A stretch of DNA of 64,000 nt from NCBI RefSeq assembly GCF_033954835.1, contig NZ_CP121471.1, positions 4,892,501 to 4,956,500 on the forward strand, in the 5' to 3' direction. The notes under the pieces were generated by a model that was not told where the DNA came from, searched no databases, and saw only the letters and a list, made by a program, of their open reading frames with translations. This document shows, in pieces, positions 34,420 to 44,184 of the stretch. The stretch comes from Thiorhodovibrio frisius (lineage in GTDB: Bacteria; Pseudomonadota; Gammaproteobacteria; Chromatiales; Chromatiaceae). The first letter of the stretch is position 1, and every line of letters begins with the position of its first letter. The position numbers and the translations under genes were made by a program.

Positions 34420-34964
34420 GTGTGAAGCTTGTCATCCTCGACCGCGACGGCGTCATCAACCAGGACTCGGACGCCTACATCAAATCACCTGATGAGTGGC
34501 AGTCCATTCCCAACAGCCCCCAGGCGATTGCGCGGCTGAACAACGCCGGCTGGACAGTCACAGTCGCCACTAATCAGTCTGGCATTGGACGCGGCCTGTT
34601 CGATCACGACCAACTCGCGCTCATCCACCAGAAAATGACCCGGGAACTCGCCACGGTAGGCGCGCGCATTGAGGCCATCGCCTACTGTCCGCATCGCCCG
34701 GACAATGGCTGCACCTGCCGCAAACCCCGCACCGGGCTGCTAGAATCCCTGGCGCGCCGCTTTGGGGTATCGCTCACCGGCGTGCCGGTGATTGGCGATG
34801 CCTTGCGCGATGTGCAAGCGGCCATGGCGGTCGGCGCACGCCCGCTGCTGGTCCACACCGGCAAAGGCAAGCGCACCCTGGCAACCCATGGCGTCGAGCT
34901 CAATCATGTCGAGCAATTTCCCGATCTCTTCGCAGCAGTCGACGCGCTGCTGCAAGAACACTAG
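34416..34964 (+). CDS. gmhB: D-glycero-D-manno-heptose 1,7-bisphosphate 7-phosphatase
   Basis: 182 residues, HAD superfamily. The nucleophile motif is DRDGVIN (9-15), followed by TNQSGIGRG, then the zinc loop CPHRPDNGCTCRKP (two Cys-X pairs plus His) typical of GmhB, and GDALRDVQAA (motif IV). It removes the 7-phosphate in ADP-heptose synthesis for LPS. It is coupled to the MazG-like gene and followed by plsC, the common gammaproteobacterial glyQS-gmhB-plsC order. Confidence 0.96.
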   Translation: MSVKLVILDRDGVINQDSDAYIKSPDEWQSIPNSPQAIARLNNAGWTVTVATNQSGIGRGLFDHDQLALIHQKMTRELATVGARIEAIAYCPHRPDNGCTCRKPRTGLLESLARRFGVSLTGVPVIGDALRDVQAAMAVGARPLLVHTGKGKRTLATHGVELNHVEQFPDLFAAVDALLQEH

Positions 34965-34980
34965 CCAGTTCTGAAAGCCC

Positions 34981-35709
34981 ATGCTCTATCTTCGCTCCGC
35001 CATTTTTAACCTCTTTTTTAGTGCTGTCAGCATCGGCTACAGCATCGCCATCGTGCTGGCCTCGCCCATCGTGTCCGAGTGCGCGCTGGGCCACCTCGGC
35101 AACGCATGGTCGCGCACCTCTCTCGTATTGCTGCGAGTTATCTGTGGACTGGACATCAAGGTGAGCGGGCGCGAGCATCTGCCAGATCATGCGGTGGTGA
35201 TTCTGTCCAAACATTCATCAGCTTGGGAAACCGTCGCGCTTCGCCCCCTGTTTCCCTGCCGCCAGGCATGGGTGCTAAAGCGCGAACTGCTATCCATTCC
35301 CTTCTTCGGCTGGGCGCTGGGTCGTTTTCACCCCATCGCCATTGACCGCAACTCGCCAAGGCAGGCACTTAAGCAGGTGTTGACGCAAGGCGAAATCAGC
35401 CTGAAAGCGAATCGCTGGGTGGTGCTTTTTCCTGAGGGGACGCGCGTCGCTCCCGGAGAGCGCGGACGCTACAACATCAGCGGTGCCAAGCTCGCCGAGC
35501 GCACCGGCACCGATGTCCTGCCCATCGCGCACAACTCAGGCGTCTTCTGGGGGCGCCGCGCCTTCACAAAAAGGCCCGGCTGCATTCACCTGGTGGTCGG
35601 CGCGCCGATTTCCAGTCAGAATCGCAGCGCGGCCGAGATCAATCGTCTGGCAGAGGACTGGATCGAAACCACAGTGGCCAGCCTGCCTGACCTTCAGACC
35701 CGGAACTGA
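34981..35709 (+). CDS. plsC: 1-acyl-sn-glycerol-3-phosphate acyltransferase family protein
   Basis: 242 residues. A membrane-associated N-terminal helix pair (about 4-60) precedes the acyltransferase domain. Motif I reads KHSSAWET, an H-x4-E form rather than H-x4-D; this variant is common in the gammaproteobacterial gmhB-linked group. Motif III is FPEGTR (in [17 protein letters not shown]), and motif IV is VLPIAHNSG. It acylates lysophosphatidic acid at the inner membrane. It converges on the chemoreceptor gene, and the two coding ends overlap by 16 bases. Confidence 0.92.
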   Translation: MLYLRSAIFNLFFSAVSIGYSIAIVLASPIVSECALGHLGNAWSRTSLVLLRVICGLDIKVSGREHLPDHAVVILSKHSSAWETVALRPLFPCRQAWVLKRELLSIPFFGWALGRFHPIAIDRNSPRQALKQVLTQGEISLKANRWVVLFPEGTRVAPGERGRYNISGAKLAERTGTDVLPIAHNSGVFWGRRAFTKRPGCIHLVVGAPISSQNRSAAEINRLAEDWIETTVASLPDLQTRN

Positions 35710-37604
35710 CCAACCAGCTCCTGTAGACGGGCGGCGAGTTGGGCGAGTTCCTCGCTGGCACTGCTGATCTGCGCGGCACCCGTGGAGGACTGATCCACGG
35801 CCTCGGAGATGGTGTGGATATTGCGATTGATCTCTTCGGCCACGGCGCTCTGCTCCTCGGCCGCACTGGCGATCTGGTGGTTCATGTCGGTGATGCTTGA
35901 AACTGCCTGGTTGATGGTTTGCAGCGACTCGCCACCGTGCTTGGCCTGCTCGACCGCCTCGCCCGCTTTCGACTGGCCCTGCTCCATCGCCGCCACGGCG
36001 TTGTTGGAGCCGGTCTGCACCCGTTCGATTTTCTCTTGAATATCCTGGGTTGAGACCTGGGTACGACTGGCCAGGGTGCGCACCTCATCGGCCACCACGG
36101 CGAAGCCACGGCCCTGTTCGCCGGCGCGCGCGGCCTCAATGGCGGCATTGAGCGCAAGCAGGTTGGTCTGCTCGGCGATACCTCGAATCACATCGAGCAC
36201 GGCGCCGATTTCGACGCTGTCGGCGGACAGCCGCGAAATAATCGCACTAGCGCTCTCGACCTCGCGCGCGACCGCCTCAATGGCCTCAATGGTCTTGCCG
36301 ACCACGTCGGTGCCGGCACGGGTTTCGCGGTCGGTTTCCTGAGTGGCTCGAGCAGCCTCCGCAGCATGGCGGGCGACTTCCTCCACGGTGGCGGTCATCT
36401 GGTTGATGGCGGTCGCGACCTGGTCGATCTCGTGCTGCTGGCGACCGACGTGCTCGGAGGTCTCGCCGCTGGTCAGGGACAGCTCCTCGGCGGCCGAGGC
36501 AAGTTGGGAGGACGCGCCGGCGATATCGCGCACCAGGGTCTGGATTTTGTCGGTAAAGCCGTTAAAAGCCCGCCCTAGGTCCGCAAGTTCGTTGCGGCCG
36601 TCGGCGTCGAGGCGTTGGGTCAGGTCACCGTCACCGGCGGCGATGTCATGCAGGCGCCCGACAGTGGTGCGCAAGGGACCGGTAATGCTTTTGCTGACGC
36701 TTAAGGCAATACCGATACCGACTAAGAGCATGAACGCGCTGATGCCAAGTTCGGTGGTCAGGGCATCGCGGTAAGCCTTGGCTGCGGTGGTACGGTCAAC
36801 CAGCAATTCTGCCACGCCGATCGACTTGCCCGAGTAGTCCTCAATTGCGCGTGCATAGATGAGCACTGGCTGCTCACCCACATGGGCCGGGCGGGTGATA
36901 ATCTCGCCATTGAGGACTGCGCGCAACTCTTCGGGCTTCAGCAGGGTGCCGCCGGTGATGGTGCTGGCAAAGGTCTCGAAGCCGCGATCCTTGGCCAGAT
37001 GCAGGGCACTCGGCACCTGAAAATCTGTGAGGAAGGCGTCAAAAAATGGCTGCCCGAAAGAGATACCAAATTCCACCACACCAAGATGCTGCCCCTGGTA
37101 GAACATGGGAGAAACGCCGCGCACGCCCAACCCGGCGACCCCGCGTTCCAGCCCAACCACAGGCTTGCGCGTCTGGTTGGCAGTCACCACGGTACCGCGC
37201 ATGTCACTGAGATCATCGCCGTACTTTTCCGGCATATGCACACGCAGAAAGGATGTTGCCGGTGGCGTCAGAAATTGGAACTGGCGCACGTTCTGCGCGT
37301 CCTTCAGGTGTGCGAATTCGGCCTCGGTCAATTCGAGCAGGCGTTCGCGATCCCCTGCGGCGAAGGCGCGCTGTATTTCCGGCCGATTGGCCTGGGCCGC
37401 ACTGAGCGCGAGCGCGAGATTGCCCTGGTCTTTCAGGGCGGCCTCGAAGGCCTGGAACATGCTGCGGGCGAAGCAGGTCTGGTTTTCAGTGGTAATGTCG
37501 CTCAGCTTGCCAAGCTGAACCGGCAGCAGCACACCCAGGGTAACCAACAAAATCAGCACGGAGCCGAGCAGGATGCGCGAGCCGATGGTCAAATTCTTCA
37601 GCAT
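35694..37604 (-). CDS. Methyl-accepting chemotaxis protein with a double-Cache-type sensor
   Basis: 636 residues from the ATG at 37604, which has GGAG 10 bases upstream. TM1 is at about 5-28 ([21 protein letters not shown]). The periplasmic sensor (about 30-270) contains [19 protein letters not shown] and [22 protein letters not shown], the pattern of a double-Cache ligand-binding domain. TM2 is near [20 protein letters not shown], followed by HAMP and the signalling hairpin with [35 protein letters not shown]. The ligand is unknown. The C-terminus lacks a NWETF pentapeptide for CheR/CheB tethering. No chemotaxis operon is nearby. Confidence 0.95.
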   Translation of the reverse strand: MLKNLTIGSRILLGSVLILLVTLGVLLPVQLGKLSDITTENQTCFARSMFQAFEAALKDQGNLALALSAAQANRPEIQRAFAAGDRERLLELTEAEFAHLKDAQNVRQFQFLTPPATSFLRVHMPEKYGDDLSDMRGTVVTANQTRKPVVGLERGVAGLGVRGVSPMFYQGQHLGVVEFGISFGQPFFDAFLTDFQVPSALHLAKDRGFETFASTITGGTLLKPEELRAVLNGEIITRPAHVGEQPVLIYARAIEDYSGKSIGVAELLVDRTTAAKAYRDALTTELGISAFMLLVGIGIALSVSKSITGPLRTTVGRLHDIAAGDGDLTQRLDADGRNELADLGRAFNGFTDKIQTLVRDIAGASSQLASAAEELSLTSGETSEHVGRQQHEIDQVATAINQMTATVEEVARHAAEAARATQETDRETRAGTDVVGKTIEAIEAVAREVESASAIISRLSADSVEIGAVLDVIRGIAEQTNLLALNAAIEAARAGEQGRGFAVVADEVRTLASRTQVSTQDIQEKIERVQTGSNNAVAAMEQGQSKAGEAVEQAKHGGESLQTINQAVSSITDMNHQIASAAEEQSAVAEEINRNIHTISEAVDQSSTGAAQISSASEELAQLAARLQELVGQFRV

Positions 37605-38178
37605 GTCTTTTTTTCTCCGGCGCCGGGAATACAGCATTGTTGGCCAACCATGGAGATGGTGCTCCCGATAATTATAGGTTATTTTTCATATCATTCAGCA
37701 ACAATCTTAGCAGCCTTTCGAGATTCTGACCGGCTTTTGGCCGCAGGCATCACCCTAGCAAGCGAAATTTTTTCCGCTCCGGAATGCGAACTGAGCCTGC
37801 GCACTTGCTCAAGCTTTGCTATGGTAAGAGGAGGCACAGCAAAAATTGCTCTGCCGCTATGCCGCCAACCACTGCGCGCCGCACCCGCCCGGGCTTACAA
37901 CCCGACCCCGGCGCCCTGTGTCAGGCCGGCCTTGCCAGGAAAAACGCCATGGATCCATCCAGTGTTGGGCCATGCGCGCGTCCTGAGCTGATACCTGAGC
38001 TGATAAAAGCGGGTCTCGTCACCCGCGCCTGATTGAACCTTATGTCCAATCAGGATTAATGAACTGTCGCAGGGTTCTTCCCGGGCGCCTCAGCGCTACC
38101 TGGCAGTCCCGACAGGCTTGTAATAACCGACCAATCGGAATCGTTGAGAGATCAGCCGTGCGCTGAGTCTATCGCTCC
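37605..38178. other. Intergenic region with a tandem duplication and two hairpins
   Basis: No convincing gene. It holds an exact 12-bp tandem duplication (37982-37993, 37994-38005) and then two neighbouring hairpins: GCGGGT/ACCCGC (38009-38026) and CCTGATTG/CAATCAGG (38028-38054). The first 150 bases are AT-rich and probably carry the chemoreceptor promoter. A 82-codon plus-strand frame (37784-38032) has no family features. Confidence 0.45.
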
Positions 38179-38631
38179 ATGATTGAAAGCCAAATGACTT
38201 CCCCGCGCCGCCGTCTGCGTGCGCTCAGGGCCATTCCGGATCAAGACAGAACCGATGAGCAGTGGGATGAACTCAATGAACTTGAGATCATGCTCGCGCC
38301 CGCCAATCGCCTAGCTCCCCTGCCTGGGGGCGAACGCGCTGCGGCTGAACAGTCGCGCCCGCGACCGGCACGCTCCAACGGTACTGCTCGAGCCAATGGC
38401 GGCCGTGGCAACGCTGGCCGTCCCAATGGTGCGCGCCCGAATGGTCATCCCGCTGGTCAGGCCAACGCCAAGACCAACGCCAAGAAAGGCCCAAACGTGC
38501 ACGGCAATGGTGGAGATGCGCATGCAGCGGTCAGTGCCGGCGCACCGGCCCCGAGCAGCCCACCACGGCGCAAACCGGCCAGACGCCCGCGCAAAAAACC
38601 GCGCAGCGCCGGCCCGGTCGAAGGGGGCTGA
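38179..38631 (+). CDS. Basic low-complexity hypothetical protein
   Basis: 150 residues. Residues 1-45 are an ordered-looking charged segment (RRRLRALRAIPDQDRTDEQWDELNELEIMLAP), and the rest is disordered, rich in Ala/Gly/Asn/Pro/Arg, ending in a strongly basic PPRRKPARRPRKKPRSAG like histone-H1-type or AlgP-type tails. It could bind nucleic acid through that tail; I know of no family to name. It has its own ATG and a second Met at residue 6. It is convergent with metG, 63 bases away. Confidence 0.55.
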   Translation: MIESQMTSPRRRLRALRAIPDQDRTDEQWDELNELEIMLAPANRLAPLPGGERAAAEQSRPRPARSNGTARANGGRGNAGRPNGARPNGHPAGQANAKTNAKKGPNVHGNGGDAHAAVSAGAPAPSSPPRRKPARRPRKKPRSAGPVEGG

Positions 38632-38693
38632 GCCTGAGGTAGCTATAGCTCAAGAGGCGGCGGCTTCAGGCTCACATCGGGGCAATTGACCGC

Positions 38694-40736
38694 CTACTTG
38701 ACCTTCATCCCCGGCATGGCGCCACTGTCCGGAGACAGCAGAAAAATGTCTTTTCCGCCCGGCCCGGCTGCCAGCACCATGCCCTCGGACACCCCAAAGC
38801 GCATTTTGCGCGGGGCGAGATTGGCCACCATCACCGTCAGGCGCCCGGTCAGGGACTCAGGCACATAAGCCGCGCGAATGCCAGCGAACACCTGACGCTC
38901 CTCACCGCCGAGATCCAGGCGCAAGCGTAGCAATTTATCCGCGCCCTCAACCAGGCTCGCCTCGAGAATCCGGGCAATGCGCAAATCAACCTGGGCAAAG
39001 CTGTCGTAATCGATGGTGTCCGCGAGCGGCGGGTCCAGGCTGGCGACGGCAGGCTGGTTGGCCGCGCCCGTTGCCGGCGTTCCAGCCAGATCCGCGCGCG
39101 AGGCCGCCAGCATGGCATCGATCTGGCTGCGCTCGATGCGCGTCATCAGCGGCTTGAACTTCTCCACCTGATGATCCAACAGCGGCTTGGGCAGTGCATC
39201 CCAGGTCAGTGGCGCGATGCGCAGGAAGGCTTCGGCCGCCTCGGCAGTGCCGGGCAGCACCGGGCGCAGCCAGCCGATCAGCAGCCGAAACAGATTGAGC
39301 CCCTGGGTGCAGACACCGTGCAGTTCGGCCTCGCGACTTGGGTCTTTCGCGATCACCCAGGGCGCCTGTTCGTCGATGTACTGATTGGCGCGGTCAGCCA
39401 GTGCCATGATCTCGCGCATGGCTCGGCCCAGTTCGCGCTTGTCGTAGGCGGCGGCAATGCTCTCACCGGCGGCGGCGAACTCGGCGAAGAGCGCCGGCTC
39501 GGGCAGGGTCGCGGCGAGGCGGCCGACGAACCGCTTATGGATGAAAGACGCGGTGCGGCTGGCGATATTGACGATTTTGCCGACCAAATCGGCATTCACC
39601 CGTGCCTGAAAATCCTCCAGGCTCAGGTCGATATCATCCACGCCAGGACCGAGCTTGGCGGCGAAGTAATAGCGCAAATACTCAGGGTTGAGATGGTCGA
39701 GATAGGTGCGCGCCTTGATGAAGGTCCCGCGTGATTTCGACATCTTCTGCCCATCGACGGTCAAAAAGCCATGGGCAAAGACAGCCGTGGGTGCGCGGAA
39801 GTCAGCGCCTGTCAACATCGCCGGCCAAAACAGGGCGTGGAAGTAGATAATATCCTTGCCGATAAAGTGATAGACCTCGGCAGGGGAGTCGGGCGCCCAG
39901 AAGTGGTCGAACTCCAGCCCGGGCGTGCGCTCGCACAGGTGCTGAAAGCTCGCCATGTAGCCGATAGGCGCATCGAGCCAGACGTAGAAAAACTTGCCCG
40001 GCGCGTCCGGGATCTCAAAGCCAAAGTAAGGCGCGTCGCGCGAGATATCCCATTCCTGCAAACCGGCGTCGAACCACTCATCAAGCTTGTTGGCGACTTG
40101 CTTTTGCAGGCCGCCGCCGCGCGTCCAGTCGCGCAGCATGGGCTCAAAGTCCGCGAGCTTGAAGAAATAATGCTCCGAGCGGCGCATCTCCGGCGCCGCA
40201 CCAGAGACCGCTGAGCGCGGGTTTTTTAGCTCCGCCGGGGAGTAGCTGGCACCACAGGCCTCGCAGTTGTCGCCATACTGGTCCGGCGCGCCGCACTTGG
40301 GGCACTCGCCCTTGATGAAGCGATCCGGCAGGAACATCTTCTCCACCGGATCATAGGCCTGCTCGATTTCGCGCTGGGCGATATGGCCCTGGTCGCGGTT
40401 GCGGCTGTAGATCAGTTCGGCAAAATGGCGGTTCTCGGGCGAGTGGGTCGAGTGATAATTGTCGAAGCCGACGCGAAAGGCGACAAAATCCGCCTGGTGT
40501 TCGGCTGCAACCCGTTCGATCAGCGCCTCCGGGGAGATGCCCTCGGCGCGCGCCTTGAGCATAATGGGCGTGCCATGGGCATCGTCGGCGCAGACGTACC
40601 AGCAGTTGTGACCGCGCATCTTCTGGAAACGCGCCCAGATGTCGGTCTGGATGTACTCGACCAGATGGCCGATATGAATGGGCCCATTGGCATAGGGCAA
40701 AGCGCTGGTGACGAGAATGTCGCGAACCTGAGTCAT
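38694..40736 (-). CDS. metG: Methionyl-tRNA synthetase
   Basis: 680 residues, MetG1 type with all three parts: the catalytic Rossmann domain ([24 protein letters not shown], the HIGH motif; KMSKSRGTF, the KMSKS loop), a zinc knuckle pair (CPKCG and CEAC) and a C-terminal tRNA-binding (Trbp111-like) domain ([28 protein letters not shown]). It charges tRNA-Met and tRNA-fMet. The usual neighbour mrp/apbC is absent here. Confidence 0.97.
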   Translation of the reverse strand: MTQVRDILVTSALPYANGPIHIGHLVEYIQTDIWARFQKMRGHNCWYVCADDAHGTPIMLKARAEGISPEALIERVAAEHQADFVAFRVGFDNYHSTHSPENRHFAELIYSRNRDQGHIAQREIEQAYDPVEKMFLPDRFIKGECPKCGAPDQYGDNCEACGASYSPAELKNPRSAVSGAAPEMRRSEHYFFKLADFEPMLRDWTRGGGLQKQVANKLDEWFDAGLQEWDISRDAPYFGFEIPDAPGKFFYVWLDAPIGYMASFQHLCERTPGLEFDHFWAPDSPAEVYHFIGKDIIYFHALFWPAMLTGADFRAPTAVFAHGFLTVDGQKMSKSRGTFIKARTYLDHLNPEYLRYYFAAKLGPGVDDIDLSLEDFQARVNADLVGKIVNIASRTASFIHKRFVGRLAATLPEPALFAEFAAAGESIAAAYDKRELGRAMREIMALADRANQYIDEQAPWVIAKDPSREAELHGVCTQGLNLFRLLIGWLRPVLPGTAEAAEAFLRIAPLTWDALPKPLLDHQVEKFKPLMTRIERSQIDAMLAASRADLAGTPATGAANQPAVASLDPPLADTIDYDSFAQVDLRIARILEASLVEGADKLLRLRLDLGGEERQVFAGIRAAYVPESLTGRLTVMVANLAPRKMRFGVSEGMVLAAGPGGKDIFLLSPDSGAMPGMKVK

Positions 40737-41198
40737 AATGTCCCTTGTTGGGTTGCGGGCGAAAAAGCGTCAGCGGTCAGCAACGAAAAGCAAAGCCGCG
40801 TCCGCAGGCTGCTGCCGCCAAAAATGTACGCCCATTATCTGGCACCGACGGCGGTGGCGTTAAGACTTTAACGCGAAAATGCACCGGCATTTCGGGCTGA
40901 AATGACGGCGAGGCCGCCCAAGGGTTGATTGCAGCAACCGCTTCATCCGCAGACACAGACGAAAAAAGCCCTAGGACATCGGCTTGGGGCTTGACGGAAT
41001 GTTTGAGTTTGATATCAGGCAGGCGTCAACGAATGTTGCGAACGCGAATCGCCCCAGCGGATAGCGCGCGGGTGCGTGAGGTGATGTTGGCTTTTCTGCG
41101 TCGGTACTTGTTCAGCGGTTGCGCTTGCGACCGGAGTTGCTGAACCAGGTTGCCGAAGGGGCGCGGATTCCCAGGACCAAATCTGCAGCACTGGCGTT
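40737..41198. other. Intergenic region with a stranded terminator
   Basis: About 460 bases between metG and the sufE-like gene. I see no coding frame with family features. It holds the minus-strand terminator at 40962-40992, which is too far from the sufE-like stop (over 200 bases) to be its usual terminator. The interval 41000-41198 may hold a decayed gene or a small RNA ending at the terminator. Confidence 0.4.
40962..40992 (-). terminator. Rho-independent terminator without an obvious gene
   Basis: On the minus strand AAGCCC (40992-40987) pairs with GGGCTT (40971-40966) and is followed by TTTTTTCG. Confidence 0.55.
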
Positions 41199-41699
41199 TC
41201 AGGCGAATGCTTGTGCCTGACCTTTCATCTTGTTCACGATGGCATAGACGCCAACGTGGCGGTTCGGGCTTAAGTGCTCTTCGAGTTGCAGCCCGGTGAA
41301 GAGCTCATCGACATCCAGGGCCTCGATTTCCGCCGGGGTCTTGTCGCTGAACAAGCCCACCAGCAGCGCCACCACCCCCTTGATGATGGCGGTGTCGCAA
41401 TCGCCTTGATAGCTCAGCTGGCCGTTGCCATCCGGACTGGGGGCGACATGCACGGTGCTCATGCACTCTTTCACCAGATTGGAATCCGTTTTGGCCGCCG
41501 GATCCATGGGGGTGAGCTTTTCGCCGATTTCGACCAGATACTCGTAGCGCTGGTCCCAGTCCCCGAGCAGCTCGAAGGTGTCGATGATCTCGGCGATTTG
41601 CTCGCTGGCCGATGGCTGTGCTGATGCTGAACTGGTCATGGGCGGGTCGTCGTCAGGTTCTGGTGAGCTGGAAGTCGGTCGATCACGACATATAGCCAT
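41199..41699 (-). CDS. SufE-family sulfur acceptor protein
   Basis: Up to 166 residues; the second Met (41639, MTSSASAQPSA) gives 146 and is the likelier start. The SufE domain has FELLGDWDQRYEYLVEIGEKLTPMDPAAKTD, a sulfur-accepting Cys in LVKECMSTVHV, and IKGVVALLVGLFSDKTPAEI. SufE takes persulfide from a cysteine desulfurase and passes it on for Fe-S cluster assembly. It is followed in the opposite sense of transcription order by iscA-like 90 bases upstream, a plausible pair. No sufS/sufBCD in the window. Confidence 0.88.
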   Translation of the reverse strand: MAICRDRPTSSSPEPDDDPPMTSSASAQPSASEQIAEIIDTFELLGDWDQRYEYLVEIGEKLTPMDPAAKTDSNLVKECMSTVHVAPSPDGNGQLSYQGDCDTAIIKGVVALLVGLFSDKTPAEIEALDVDELFTGLQLEEHLSPNRHVGVYAIVNKMKGQAQAFA

Positions 41700-41709
41700 C
41701 GCAAACAGG

Positions 41710-41765
41710 TTTTCGGTATTGGGCCGGTGCCCGGCCCAACACTTGCCGAAGTCCCATGTGGTTTG
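41710..41765. repeat. Dispersed inverted-repeat element, collapsed copy 4
   Basis: A 9-bp perfect stem TTGGGCCGG/CCGGCCCAA with a 3-base loop (41719-41739), then GCCGAAGTCCCATGT, matching the outer arms and right flank of the element at 27518-27650 with the centre lost. It lies between the sufE-like and iscA-like genes and can act as a hairpin in their mRNA. Confidence 0.5.
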
Positions 41766-41790
41766 GATATAGCAGATTGCGGGTGGCGGT

Positions 41791-42117
41791 TCAGACGTTG
41801 AAGGACTCGCCGCAGCCGCAGGCGTCCTTCACATTGGGGTTGCGGAACTCGAAACCCTCGTTCAGCAAGCTGGACTTGACGAAATCCACCTCGGTACCGT
41901 CGATGCGCGGCAGGCTGTCCGCGTCCACGATGACTTTAACACCGTGGCTTTCGAATATCTGATCGCTGTCGTCGACCTGGTCGGCGTAATCCACTTCGTA
42001 GGCAAAGCCGGTGCAGCCGCTTTTCTTGGTGCCAATGCGAATACCAAGACCATGTCCGCGTTTGTCGATCATTCCGGAGATATGCCGTGCTGCGGCATCT
42101 GTCAGGGTAACTGCCAT
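41791..42117 (-). CDS. IscA/HesB-type Fe-S assembly protein
   Basis: 108 residues. The three cluster-binding cysteines are in SGCTGFAYEVDY and the C-terminal DACGCGESF, and the DFVKSSLLNEGFEFRNPNVK segment is typical. A-type carrier that transfers Fe-S clusters to apo-targets. Without iscSU or suf genes beside it, IscA, SufA and ErpA cannot be told apart. It lies upstream of the sufE-like gene on the same strand. Confidence 0.93.
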   Translation of the reverse strand: MAVTLTDAAARHISGMIDKRGHGLGIRIGTKKSGCTGFAYEVDYADQVDDSDQIFESHGVKVIVDADSLPRIDGTEVDFVKSSLLNEGFEFRNPNVKDACGCGESFNV

Positions 42118-42209
42118 GTTCGTATCCTCAATTTAACCCTATCATTAATCAGCGAATAGTGGTGAGGTTGATAAATTTCAAGCGGCCTGTGCGCAACCCT
42201 TGTGCGCAT

Positions 42210-42875
42210 CTAGTGCCGTTGCACGGTGCCGTCGCTGCTTGACAGAGCCGACATATCCATCAGCCCGCGCATCAGCGTGGCGCGCTCCTGAAGGGCCACG
42301 GTTTCGATCAGCGCCTGCTTGTCGCCGACGTCCAGTGGCAGGTGGGCGCAGAGCAGGTTGACCATGTCGTCATCGGCCATGCTGGCAATGTCGTCCCAGG
42401 GAATCTCCACCTGGCGGCGGGTGCAGAAGCTACGCAGGGAGCCAATAAACAACTCGCGATCAAAGAGTTTAGGCTGATCACTGTTGTAATCGCCGGCAAA
42501 TTCCTCCCAACTCACCAGCACGCGGCGGCAGCCGGCCAGGGATTCCACTTCCTCGAGCACGCGAAAGCGGCAGAAGCCGGTCAGCACCAGCACGATGCGC
42601 CCATCATGGGTCTCGCTGTAAGAGGTGATACGCCCGGCGCAGCCGATGCGATGAATGGCGTCGCTGGTCTCGGCGTCACTCGCCGCAGGCTGCACCATGC
42701 CGATGATGTGCTGGTCGGCCAGCGCCTGGCGCACCATGTTCAGGTAGCGCGGCTCGAAGATGTTGAGCGGCAGTTGCACGCCGGGCAGCACCACGGCGCC
42801 GGGCAGCGGAAAGATGGGGACGATTTTTGGGAGCTGTTCGAAATCGGGCACAAATGGACTATGTTTCATGGGCAA
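42210..42875 (-). CDS. LON substrate-binding-domain protein
   Basis: 221 residues. It is the N-terminal substrate-recognition domain of Lon alone (PIFPLPGAVVLPGVQLPLNIFEPRYLNMVRQAL, GCAGRITSYSETHDGRIVLVLTGFCRFRV), with no AAA+ or protease domain. The family is widespread in proteobacteria; it is presumed to bind proteins, but its role is not known. It lies downstream of the DedA-like gene on the same strand, 100 bases away. Confidence 0.9.
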   Translation of the reverse strand: MPMKHSPFVPDFEQLPKIVPIFPLPGAVVLPGVQLPLNIFEPRYLNMVRQALADQHIIGMVQPAASDAETSDAIHRIGCAGRITSYSETHDGRIVLVLTGFCRFRVLEEVESLAGCRRVLVSWEEFAGDYNSDQPKLFDRELFIGSLRSFCTRRQVEIPWDDIASMADDDMVNLLCAHLPLDVGDKQALIETVALQERATLMRGLMDMSALSSSDGTVQRH

Positions 42876-42975
42876 ATCCAGATCAGTCAGGTGAAATTGC
42901 GTCTCTTGCCTGATCAGATGGGGGCGAAAGTATCTGCCTGCGAGACGCGACAGCTATCGCAAGGACGCGGGATAG

Positions 42976-43419
42976 CTATGACGATGACCAAAGTTGTCGC
43001 CCAATTCCAACCAGGCCCAGCAGCACCGCGTAGCGTAGCCCTTTGCCGGTCGCGGTCAGCAGCAAAAAGACCGGAAAGCGCACCCGCATCAGCCCGGCGA
43101 CAAAGGTCAGGGCATCGCCGCCCACCGGCGCCCAAGCAAGCAGCAGCGACCAAACCCCCCAGCGCTGAAACCAACGCTGGGCGGTTTTGAGTCCCGCCCC
43201 TTTGAAGGGAAACCACTGCCGGTCCTGAAACCGCAGCAGCCAGCGCCCGATCACCCAGTTGAGCGCAGCACCCAGGGTGTTGCCGGCGGTCGCCCAGGCC
43301 CAGAGTGCCCAGGGGTCATGGCCGGCGGCCTGGAGGCCGGCGAAGACGACCTCTGAGTAGGCCGGCAGCAGGGTGGCGGCCACAAAGGAAACGGCGAAAA
43401 GACCGAGATAGACATCCAT
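42976..43419 (-). CDS. YqaA/DedA-like small membrane protein
   Basis: 147 residues with four hydrophobic segments: VYLGLFAVSFVAATLLP, a re-entrant ALWAWATAGNTLGAALNWVIGRWL (the G-x3-G-x3-N motif of the VTT/DedA domain), WSLLLAWAPVGGDALTFVAGLMRV and VFLLLTATGKGLRYAVLLGLVG. This is the YqaA-type short VTT family, inner-membrane, probably a lipid or ion transporter/flippase. It reads in the same direction as the amidotransferase/amidoligase pair, about 80 bases downstream of it. Confidence 0.88.
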   Translation of the reverse strand: MDVYLGLFAVSFVAATLLPAYSEVVFAGLQAAGHDPWALWAWATAGNTLGAALNWVIGRWLLRFQDRQWFPFKGAGLKTAQRWFQRWGVWSLLLAWAPVGGDALTFVAGLMRVRFPVFLLLTATGKGLRYAVLLGLVGIGRQLWSSS

Positions 43420-43497
43420 GGGTGGTTCTGGTCCAGCTGCGGGCCGGCTGATCAGGTACTGCTCTGGCGCAGATCGGAGGCTGATCGGGCTCGCGTA

Positions 43498-44184
43498 TCA
43501 GCTTGGGTCGTGGGCCGCAGCGATGAGACCCTGGAACAGCCGGCGTTGACGGGAAAGATACAGCAGAAACTCCGGGTGCCACTGCACGCCAAGCACATAG
43601 CGGGCGGTCGGGTCTTCCACTGCCTGCACGATGCCGTCAAGATCGCGCCCGGCGATGCGCAGGCCCTCACCGAGCCGGTCGATGCCTTGATTGTGCAAAC
43701 TATTAATGCGGCAGCGATCGCAGCCAATACGCGCATGCAGTGCGCTATCTCGCTCGAGCAGCAGCGTCTTGAGCGGAAAAATGGTCCAGCGGTTGGAGGT
43801 GTGCTTGCGTCTGGAGCGCAGCTCTTGAAACAGGCTGCCGCCGCGACGGACGTTCAGCAGTTGGGCACCGCGACAGATGCCGAGCAGCGGGCGCCGGCGT
43901 TCGAGCATACGGTCGATGGCTGCGGCTTCGAAGCGGTCGCGCTCGGTGTCGATTTTTGGCGTGACTTCGGGCGCGGCGGCATAAAGCACCGGGTCGACAT
44001 CATGACCGCCGGTGACCACCAGCCCGGCCAAGCGCTCGAGCTTCTCAGGCGCATCGCCCGGATAGAGCTGACGCGGATGTCCGCCCGCCAGCCAGATCCC
44101 GAGTGCCACCAGTCCGCGCGGCATCAAGGCGCCGTGGCGCGGGCCGGTAATGCCGATTAGAGGGCGCGGTTCGTGCTCAGCCAT
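43498..44184 (-). CDS. Class I amidotransferase, PuuD-like peptidase C26
   Basis: 228 residues. Triad residues are visible: the nucleophile Cys in LLGICRGAQLLNV, and His/Glu in VLGVQWHPEFLL; the substrate loop LVVTGGHDVDPVLY is typical of gamma-glutamyl hydrolases such as PuuD. It should cleave a gamma-glutamyl or amide bond. It overlaps the amidoligase gene by 28 bases, so the two are translationally coupled, the recurrent amidoligase/GATase pair known from comparative genomics. It may release or trim a product made by that ligase. Confidence 0.88.
   Translation of the reverse strand: MAEHEPRPLIGITGPRHGALMPRGLVALGIWLAGGHPRQLYPGDAPEKLERLAGLVVTGGHDVDPVLYAAAPEVTPKIDTERDRFEAAAIDRMLERRRPLLGICRGAQLLNVRRGGSLFQELRSRRKHTSNRWTIFPLKTLLLERDSALHARIGCDRCRINSLHNQGIDRLGEGLRIAGRDLDGIVQAVEDPTARYVLGVQWHPEFLLYLSRQRRLFQGLIAAAHDPS

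Noticed and set aside
37784-38032. An 82-residue plus-strand frame before the basic low-complexity gene
   Set aside because: It crosses a tandem duplication and two hairpins, has no Shine-Dalgarno sequence and no recognisable segments.
40925-41143. A 72-residue plus-strand frame between metG and the sufE-like gene
   Set aside because: It crosses a minus-strand terminator and shows no domain.
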